A stretch of 64,000 nt of DNA from Saccharicrinis sp963677655 (lineage in GTDB: Bacteria; Bacteroidota; Bacteroidia; Bacteroidales; Marinilabiliaceae). The stretch lies in the NCBI GenBank assembly GCA_963677655.1, contig OY782088.1. One strand, written 5' to 3'. Position numbers and translations under genes: made by a program. The notes beneath the pieces were generated by a model. That model searched no databases. It saw only the letters and a program-made list of their open reading frames with translations, and was not told the DNA's origin. Positions 42,802 through 48,596 of the stretch are shown piece by piece (the stretch's first letter is position 1; the number at the start of each line of letters is the position of its first letter).

Positions 42802-43890
42802 CTACATTCTTTTAAAAAGATCTTTGATTTCTTCTTTTGAAATTTTATTTCTCCAGTCAGCACCAAATGCATTGTTCCACATGTGTTCTAATGCCCAGCT
42901 TACTTCAACCATCTGATCAAATTGTTCTTCAGTACATCCTGCTGTGATGTTAGCTGGAATTTCAACACCTTGAATGGCTTGCATTTCTTTAAATGTTTTG
43001 TAGCCCTCTGGATAATACTTTTCAAGTTGATTGAAAACGATGCAGTTACCGACTCCATGGTGAGTTCCTAGTACAACCGCTAAACCATAAGATAAAGCGT
43101 GGCATACACCAACCTGACCATAAGTAGTACTGTTACCTCCCATAATAGAAGCTACCATCATTTTTTCATCAGCTTCTAATCTGTCCTTGTATTTATTCAT
43201 AAATACATCAACAGTAATGTCATTTGATTTCTCAGCAAATGCCTGTCCCATTGAATTAATCCAACTACCATTCATTGATTCAACATTATGAATGAAGTTG
43301 TCCATTCCTGTAAAGAATCGATCTTCGTCAGGTACAGTGGCTAAAAGTTCCGGATCGAAAATAATTTCGTTTGGAATTGTATAATCACATTTAATACCTA
43401 GTTTTTTCTCAGGTCCGCTAAGTACTGCAGTCATTGAAACTTCGGCTCCGGTACCGGTAATGGTAGGAATACAAATAGTGTATATTCCTTCATTTTTTAT
43501 TAAATCTAATCCTTGATAATCCTTTGAATCTCCTGGATTAGTAACCATTAAACCTGTAGATTTTGCATAGTCCATAGTTGTACCTCCACCCATACCAACC
43601 ATTACAGCAGGTAAAGTGGCCTGATGTGACAAAATCTGATCGCGATATTTGTTAACTAAAGAGGTTTTTGGTTCGTCTGTTGAATCAATGAAAATCACTA
43701 AATCTTTATCTGATTTAGGGATGCGATTCAATATATCTTCTTTGTCCTGGAAGAAGTGATCAATCATAAAAACAGTCCAATCGCTAGTTGGCGTTTTTCT
43801 TCTGTCAATTAGTTCTCCCAGGTGATTGAAAGTTCCTTTACCAAAGGCATAGTGCCCGGGATTTACAAAACTTCTAAAATCGTATAACAT
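42802..43890 (-). CDS. kdnB: 3-deoxy-alpha-D-manno-octulosonate 8-oxidase
   Basis: A 362-residue iron-type (group III) alcohol dehydrogenase. It has the NAD-binding AVMVGMGGGTTMDYAKSTG, and metal ligands within FFTGMDNFIHNVES, VCHALSYGLAVVLGTHHG. By family and by linkage to kdnA and kdsB it oxidises C8 of Kdo to an aldehyde. This is the first step of 8-amino-Kdo synthesis, as shown for KdnB of Shewanella oneidensis. Without that context it would be called a generic alcohol dehydrogenase. Confidence 0.88.
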   Translation of the reverse strand: MLYDFRSFVNPGHYAFGKGTFNHLGELIDRRKTPTSDWTVFMIDHFFQDKEDILNRIPKSDKDLVIFIDSTDEPKTSLVNKYRDQILSHQATLPAVMVGMGGGTTMDYAKSTGLMVTNPGDSKDYQGLDLIKNEGIYTICIPTITGTGAEVSMTAVLSGPEKKLGIKCDYTIPNEIIFDPELLATVPDEDRFFTGMDNFIHNVESMNGSWINSMGQAFAEKSNDITVDVFMNKYKDRLEADEKMMVASIMGGNSTTYGQVGVCHALSYGLAVVLGTHHGVGNCIVFNQLEKYYPEGYKTFKEMQAIQGVEIPANITAGCTEEQFDQMVEVSWALEHMWNNAFGADWRNKISKEEIKDLFKRM

Positions 43891-43900
43891 GGTAAAATAG

Positions 43901-43952
43901 TTGTTAGTTAAAAGTTGAAAGTTGAAAGTGTGTTTTACAAATCAACTAACAA
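43901..43952 (-). repeat. Inverted repeat with GTTGAAA tandem units between kdnA and kdnB
   Basis: TTGTTAGTT (43901-43909) pairs perfectly with AACTAACAA (43944-43952). The enclosed part begins with two to three copies of GTTGAAA. Such GTTGAAA runs are common between genes of Bacteroidota. Confidence 0.5.
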
Positions 43953-43960
43953 CAAACAAA

Positions 43961-44000
43961 AATCACGAATTAACAGGTGGTATTTACCTAATCCGTGATT
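43961..44000 (-). terminator. Terminator-like hairpin between kdnA and kdnB
   Basis: AATCACG (43961-43967) pairs with CGTGATT (43994-44000), with a weaker AGGT/ACCT stem inside. On the minus strand the stem runs into TTTTTGTTTG. It could partly stop transcripts after kdnA. Confidence 0.6.
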
Positions 44001-44013
44001 TGTATAAATAATA

Positions 44014-45195
44014 TTATCCTAACACCTTATCAAAAGCTTTGCAAATAGCTTCTAATTGTTCCGGTGTACTTGTAATATTCATATTAATAGAAACCAAGCG
44101 ACCAATGATATCATAAGATTTTGGTAGATCAAGATTTTTGTAATCTTGTGGTTTTTCAAGGAACTGCATACCTACAGGACTTGCAACTTTACATTCTGTC
44201 AGGTGATTCCAATTCTTAATGAAATGGTAATTGTTGTTATACCAATAAGCAGCTGCAACACCTTCTTTTCCTAATTCTGCACATGCTTTCTCAGCATCCT
44301 GTTGAGTTGGTAAGAAAAAGTTTAATACTGTAGCAGAGTCACCAGCTTCATCAGGAACATTACGGAACGTAACCTGAGGGAATTTCTTTAAATAATCTTT
44401 TAAAACTTTTTTGTTAGCTCTAAGTCTTTCTAAGATGTAGTCTATTTTTCTGAACTGAGCTAAACCTACTGCAGCATGAAGTTCACTAATTCTGTAGTTC
44501 GTTCCTAAAATTGGATGATCTTCAGCTCCACGGTTATCGCCAATGTGACTATGACCATGGTCACTCCATGTATGAGCTGTTGTGTATACATCATCATCAT
44601 TAGTAATTACAGCTCCACCTTCTCCAGCAGTAATTAATTTAAAAAAGTCAAAAGAATAACAAGCTACCTTACCAAAAGTACCTAACATTTTTCCTTTATA
44701 CGATCCACCAAGTGCTTGAGCAGTATCTTCAATTAAGATAATGTTGTGTTTATTACAAACTTCAACTATTTCGTCAATTTGTGCCATTGCTCCAACCATG
44801 TGAATTAACATCACAGCTTTTGTTTTAGGAGTAATTGCCGCTTCAATTGATTTTGCAGATAAACATAGTGTTTCGTCAATTTCTGCAAATACAGGTACGG
44901 CACCACAGTTAACAACGGCTTCTACCGGAGCAATAAAAGTAAAAGGAGGTACAATTACTTCATCACCGGCTCCAACTCCCACTGATGCTAATGAAACACA
45001 GTCTGCAGCAGTTCCGCTGGCTACCATGTGACAGTGTTTTGCACCATGGTATTCTGCAAATTCTTTTTCAAACTGCTTGGCTTTCCAGATGCCTTTTCTT
45101 TGAGCATCGTTATTATATCTGAACAAAACCCCTGTTTCAAGGACTTCCATTACTTGTTCTTTTTCTTCTTTACCAAATAATTCAGTACCTGGCAT
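44014..45195 (-). CDS. kdnA: 8-amino-3,8-dideoxy-manno-octulosonate transaminase
   Basis: A 393-residue PLP enzyme of the DegT/DnrJ/EryC1 family. The PLP lysine is K186 in SFDFFKLITAGEGG and D157 in LIEDTAQALGG holds the pyridine nitrogen. The family usually makes amino sugars on nucleotide carriers. The adjacent kdnB and kdsB instead point to KdnA, which aminates 8-oxo-Kdo with glutamate. The product, 8-amino-Kdo, replaces Kdo in the lipopolysaccharide inner core. Confidence 0.9.
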   Translation of the reverse strand: MPGTELFGKEEKEQVMEVLETGVLFRYNNDAQRKGIWKAKQFEKEFAEYHGAKHCHMVASGTAADCVSLASVGVGAGDEVIVPPFTFIAPVEAVVNCGAVPVFAEIDETLCLSAKSIEAAITPKTKAVMLIHMVGAMAQIDEIVEVCNKHNIILIEDTAQALGGSYKGKMLGTFGKVACYSFDFFKLITAGEGGAVITNDDDVYTTAHTWSDHGHSHIGDNRGAEDHPILGTNYRISELHAAVGLAQFRKIDYILERLRANKKVLKDYLKKFPQVTFRNVPDEAGDSATVLNFFLPTQQDAEKACAELGKEGVAAAYWYNNNYHFIKNWNHLTECKVASPVGMQFLEKPQDYKNLDLPKSYDIIGRLVSINMNITSTPEQLEAICKAFDKVLG

Positions 45196-45252
45196 ATTAT
45201 TAGTTTTTTAGTTGTTAGAAAAAAGACATAAGACTTATGCCTTAAACGTAAT

Positions 45253-45277
45253 AAGGGTGATTATGAAAATCACCCCT
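45253..45277 (-). repeat. Hairpin in the transaldolase-kdnA gap
   Basis: GGGTGATT (45255-45262) pairs with AATCACCC (45268-45275) across five bases, lying in the 133-base gap. A T-run follows on the plus strand only, so on the coding strand it is more likely an RNA-stability or processing stem. Confidence 0.45.
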
Positions 45278-45328
45278 TTTATATTTTAATGTTATCCACA
45301 AAAGGGATAAAATCATTATGTTCGACTA

Positions 45329-46351
45329 TTAAAGAATCTCTAGTTTTACCAAATCCTGAACATCAAGCATTCCAACTGGTTTACCATTAGAAACCGCAAT
45401 GATATTATCAATTTGTTTTTCTTTAAAAATACCTACTGCAGTATGTAGCTTTTCATCAATATCAATAGCGATTGGCATTTTCATGTCAAAATCACCCATT
45501 GTCATTGAAAGAATTTTTTCACCTTCAGTATTCATATGACGACGTAAATCTCCGTCAGTAAAAATTCCTTTAAGGTTACCTTCTGCATCAATAACAGAAA
45601 CAGCTCCTGTTCCGTATTTAGTCATTTCAACTGTTGCATCAGTTACTTTCGCATCTAAACCAATAGTAGGATTTTTGCTACCGATAATTTCACCAACTTT
45701 TAAAGTCATTTGGCGAGTGTGATTTACAAACTGTTGAGTTCCTATTTCTGTGAAGTTATTGTTGTTTAGGTTCTTCATAATATTCCAAGGAATAGTAATG
45801 TTTTGACAACCTAATTCAATTGCATTTTTAACGTGTTCAGGATGACGAACAGATGAGAACATAATTTTTGTGTCATAGTTGTATTTGTTAACTAACTCAA
45901 CACATTCTTTTACAAGGTTTAATGCATCATATCCTTGGTCTTGCATACGACCAACTAAAACACAAACATATGTTGCTCCGGCAGCCATGGCCATATATGC
46001 TTGTTGTATGTTGTACACCAAGTGGATATTTACCATCATGTCTTCATCGCGAAGCATTTTACATGCTTTTGCTGCCACTAATGAAGCAGGAATTTTGAAA
46101 ACAGTTTTCTTTTTGTCAAGTCCTAAACTTAATAATCTTTTAGCCTCAGCAACGATCTCTTCAGCAGTGTCGCCTAATGCTTCGATCATAAGTACAGGAA
46201 CCATTTTTGAAAGTTTTACAATAGCTCCGTCAATGTCGGTAATTCCGTGTCTGTGCATAAAAGTTGGTGTGGTTGTTAAACCGTCAATAAATCCTAACTT
46301 AAATGCTTCTTCGATTTCATTAATGTCAGCAGAATCAAGATATAATTCCAT
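45329..46351 (-). CDS. Transaldolase/fructose-6-phosphate-aldolase domain fused to CBS pair
   Basis: A 340-residue fusion. Residues 1-215 are a small transaldolase of the FSA/TalC type: LYLDSADINEIEEA at the start, the Schiff-base lysine K86 in TVFKIPAS, and GATYVCVLVGRMQDQG. Where E. coli FSA has Y131, this protein has L132, aligned by eye. Residues about 228-340 are two CBS motifs (AVSVIDAEGNLKGIFTDGDL; NIIAVSNGKPVGMLDVQDL) whose wording closely resembles the CBS pair of KdsD arabinose-5-phosphate isomerase. It lies between kdsA and kdnA and no KdsD is present in the window. Inference: it makes or channels arabinose-5-phosphate for KdsA, with CBS sensing a nucleotide. A simple transaldolase role remains possible. 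Confidence 0.88.
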   Translation of the reverse strand: MELYLDSADINEIEEAFKLGFIDGLTTTPTFMHRHGITDIDGAIVKLSKMVPVLMIEALGDTAEEIVAEAKRLLSLGLDKKKTVFKIPASLVAAKACKMLRDEDMMVNIHLVYNIQQAYMAMAAGATYVCVLVGRMQDQGYDALNLVKECVELVNKYNYDTKIMFSSVRHPEHVKNAIELGCQNITIPWNIMKNLNNNNFTEIGTQQFVNHTRQMTLKVGEIIGSKNPTIGLDAKVTDATVEMTKYGTGAVSVIDAEGNLKGIFTDGDLRRHMNTEGEKILSMTMGDFDMKMPIAIDIDEKLHTAVGIFKEKQIDNIIAVSNGKPVGMLDVQDLVKLEIL

Positions 46352-46375
46352 GATAAAATATTTTGTTTGGTGATA

Positions 46376-47209
46376 TTAAAATTTAGTTCTTGTTTGTTTC
46401 TCAATATTGTGGATTTCAATTAAAGGTTTTAAAAATTCCTCTAATTCATCCAATGGGTACTGGCTTGCGGCATCACATAAAGCTTCGCAAGGTACAGGGT
46501 GAGATTCAATAAAAATTCCGTCAATTCCGGCAGCTACTCCTGCACGGGCAATTGGTCCTAAATATTGACGAGTTCCTCCATTTGGATCAGAACTAGGAAT
46601 TCCGTAACGTCTGATACAGTGAGTAATGTCGAATATTACAGGATAACCTGTTTGTTGCATTTCATAAAAACTTCGTGGATCTACAATAAGGTCATTGTAA
46701 CCAAATGTATATCCTCGCTCAGTAAGCATGATATTATGGTTTCCGTAATGTTCAATTTTTTGTACCGGTTTAATCATATTTTCCGGAGCTAAAAACTGAC
46801 CATGTTTTATGTTTATTGCTTTTTGTGTTTTAGCAGCTTCTGAAACCAATGAGGTTTGCATACATAAATACGCTGGTATTTGAATAATATCTAACACCTC
46901 TGCTGCTGCTTTAACTTCTGATGCCTGGTGTACGTCTGAGATTACAGGTACATCAAATGCTTTTTTTACTTTTTCAAGCATTTTTAAACCTTCTTCTAAA
47001 CCAGGTCCGTGGTAAAAGTCAACAGAACTTCTATTGTCTTTAATGTAAGATGATTTAAAAATAAAAGGAAGATTTAAGTTTTCGGCTATCTGCTTTAGTT
47101 TTTCAGCAGTTTTCATCATAATGGACTCTTCTTCTACTACACAGGGGCCTGCGATTAAAAAAAGTTTGTCCTTGCCAAATTCTTGTTGGCCTACTTTGAT
47201 ATTCTTCAT
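46376..47209 (-). CDS. kdsA: 3-deoxy-8-phosphooctulonate synthase
   Basis: A 277-residue TIM-barrel enzyme condensing phosphoenolpyruvate with arabinose-5-phosphate to Kdo-8-phosphate. Motifs: LFLIAGPCVVEEES, FKSSYIKDNRSS, PVISDVHQASE, QIPAYLCMQTSL and GGTRQYLGPIARAGVAAGID. The first ATG of the frame is at 47236, but family members begin at MKNIKVGQQ, so 47209 is chosen. It is the first gene of the Kdo8N cluster and lies about 55 bases from an ATGCCAT/ATGGCAT palindrome. Confidence 0.95.
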   Translation of the reverse strand: MKNIKVGQQEFGKDKLFLIAGPCVVEEESIMMKTAEKLKQIAENLNLPFIFKSSYIKDNRSSVDFYHGPGLEEGLKMLEKVKKAFDVPVISDVHQASEVKAAAEVLDIIQIPAYLCMQTSLVSEAAKTQKAINIKHGQFLAPENMIKPVQKIEHYGNHNIMLTERGYTFGYNDLIVDPRSFYEMQQTGYPVIFDITHCIRRYGIPSSDPNGGTRQYLGPIARAGVAAGIDGIFIESHPVPCEALCDAASQYPLDELEEFLKPLIEIHNIEKQTRTKF

Positions 47210-47593
47210 GCGTTGTATTTGCCTTTTAATTCTCAACGAAATTAAACAGGATATTTGAAATATATGCCATGAAATGGCATGAATTTCAATCCTTTTTGTT
47301 CTAATAATGGAATAATATTACAATAACTTGTGTTTACAAGTTAAAGCTACAAGATATTAGACAAATGAATGTAAATATACACGTAGATCCATTATTGCAA
47401 AATTGACGGCTAAAATAGTAAATAGTTAGCACATAAATAAAAAAAGAGATAATTATATGTGAAAAGGAAAGTTTATCTACGTTTTCAGGTTTACTTCATT
47501 ATTTATTGAACTCATAAAACGTTTTCGTGATGGCACCATTTATGGATAATCTTCAAATGTAGAATACGAAAGTTTAATTTAAAATATAACATT
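47210..47593. other. Divergent intergenic region kdsA / EncFtn
   Basis: A 384-base gap. It contains the palindrome ATGCCAT-N3-ATGGCAT (47264-47280), 54 bases upstream of kdsA. It also contains a near-consensus minus-strand -7 box, CAATTTTG (47398-47405). No clear promoter for the plus-strand ferritin gene was found and no short gene is evident. Confidence 0.5.
47264..47280 (-). promoter_or_regulatory. Palindrome upstream of kdsA
   Basis: ATGCCAT (47264-47270) and ATGGCAT (47274-47280) form a perfect 7-base inverted repeat with a 3-base centre. It is either an operator or a hairpin in the kdsA leader. Confidence 0.4.
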
Positions 47594-47884
47594 ATGAGTG
47601 ATTATCATGAAATGCCAAAAGTATTATCAGAACAAACAAAGGATTATGTAAGAGCATTAAATTCTCTTAAAGAAGAAATAGAAGCTGTGGATTGGTATCA
47701 GCAGCGTGTAGATGCTACTTCTGATCAGGCCTTGAAAAAGATTATGGCGCATAACAGGGATGAAGAGATGGAGCATGCCTGCATGACTTTGGAATGGCTT
47801 AGAAGAAACATGGATGGTTGGAATGAAAATTTAAAGACCTACTTGTTTACAGAAAAGGATATTACAAGTATTGAAGAAGAGTAA
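47594..47884 (+). CDS. Encapsulated-ferritin (EncFtn) family protein, stand-alone
   Basis: A 96-residue protein closely resembling the core of EncFtn, a two-helix half-ferritin that forms a ferroxidase site at a dimer interface. EEIEAVDWYQQRVDATSDQ and AHNRDEEMEHACMTLEWLRR carry all ligands by eye: E27, E28, E30, W34, E58 and H61, matching E31/E32/E34/W38/E62/H65 of the Rhodospirillum protein. It oxidises and delivers iron, normally inside an encapsulin shell. Here the protein stops at ITSIEEE, without the acidic linker and targeting peptide, and no shell gene follows. It therefore probably works free in the cytoplasm, or meets a shell by another route. Confidence 0.88.
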   Translation: MSDYHEMPKVLSEQTKDYVRALNSLKEEIEAVDWYQQRVDATSDQALKKIMAHNRDEEMEHACMTLEWLRRNMDGWNENLKTYLFTEKDITSIEEE

Positions 47885-47968
47885 ATTGTTGAAGTAACTC
47901 ATGAAAATGGTTTAAACCTGACTAACCTGTTTGAAAATGAATAAAGGTGTGTATAGTTAGGTTAGTAA

Positions 47969-48197
47969 GCAACCCAAATTGCATCTGCTTAGTAAACAGG
48001 GCAGAGTCTTTGAGTTGCATTTAGGACAGGATGTTTCAATAGGTTATTTAAGTCATTCAACAGATATGGTTAATTTATATATAACAGGAACTTTGATATT
48101 TAGGGTTGTTGTTCCTGTAGATATCAGAGTTTTTTCGTAATAATCTAATATGATCTATTGTAAAAAAGCTATCGGCTGTTGTCGATAGCTTTTTTTT
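47969..48197 (+). ncRNA. Candidate structured small RNA
   Basis: Three stem systems in a row. (a) GCAAC (47969-47973) with GTTGC (48014-48018), and CTGC with GCAG inside. (b) ACAGGAAC (48084-48091) with GTTCCTGT (48111-48118). (c) CTTTGATAT (48091-48099) with ATATCAGAG (48120-48128), which cannot form together with (b). A terminator (48168-48197) ends the series. No reading frame of length is present. It could be an independent RNA of about 230 bases or the long 3' UTR of the EncFtn gene. No known RNA family was recognised. Confidence 0.45.
48168..48197 (+). terminator. Terminator 284 bases after the EncFtn gene
   Basis: GCTATCG (48168-48174) pairs perfectly with CGATAGC (48183-48189), flanked by six A and eight T. 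It is distant from any upstream stop codon. Confidence 0.85.
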
Positions 48198-48567
48198 GCT
48201 TTTTTGTTATAAAATGTGTTTCTAGTTTGTTGAATTTTTTCCACGGGTTTGAGGTAGCTCATCCACAATCAACAGAAGTAAATAATTATATGAAAAATAA
48301 TCTAAAGTTTTTTAAAGTGTTTTTATAGCGTTATTTCATTTCTATGAAAGTGGAACTTGTTATACAATTTGAGTTCTTCTCTGAATAGTTTAATCTCCTT
48401 ATTTATGCTAACTCTGTATGCATGCAAACCAATGCTTTTCCGATAATACTTTTTCTTTTTGTATTTGTATAAGTCTCCTAATGGGATAGTTATGAATCTT
48501 ATTAATTAATGGGTTGTAATCGGGTTTAGGTTATTACTTTGATGTTTTCAACACCAACAGTTTTATC

Positions 48568-48575
48568 TACCTTTG
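48568..48575 (+). promoter_or_regulatory. -7 promoter box for hrpB
   Basis: TACCTTTG matches TAnnTTTG exactly. The predicted start of transcription is near 48582, about 15 bases before the hrpB start. Confidence 0.55.
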
Positions 48576-48596
48576 TCTTGAAAATAAAAATTACGA

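Larger units (their letters stand above)
47885..48596. other. Long non-coding region with a candidate structured RNA
   Basis: A 712-base gap. Its first part (47969-48197) holds several inverted repeats ending in a strong terminator. The middle (48198-48560) shows nothing I can name. The end carries the hrpB promoter box (48568-48575). No encapsulin gene or fragment was found in any frame. Confidence 0.6.

Noticed and set aside
42802..45195. kdnA/kdnB pair as perosamine-type aminosugar synthesis
   Set aside because: Family alone would allow it, but linkage to kdsA, kdsB and a KdsC-like phosphatase and the absence of nucleotide-sugar dehydratases favour 8-amino-Kdo.
47885..48560. Possible encapsulin gene or truncated cargo tag after the EncFtn gene
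   Set aside because: All frames are closed by frequent stops; no shell-protein or targeting-peptide pattern seen.
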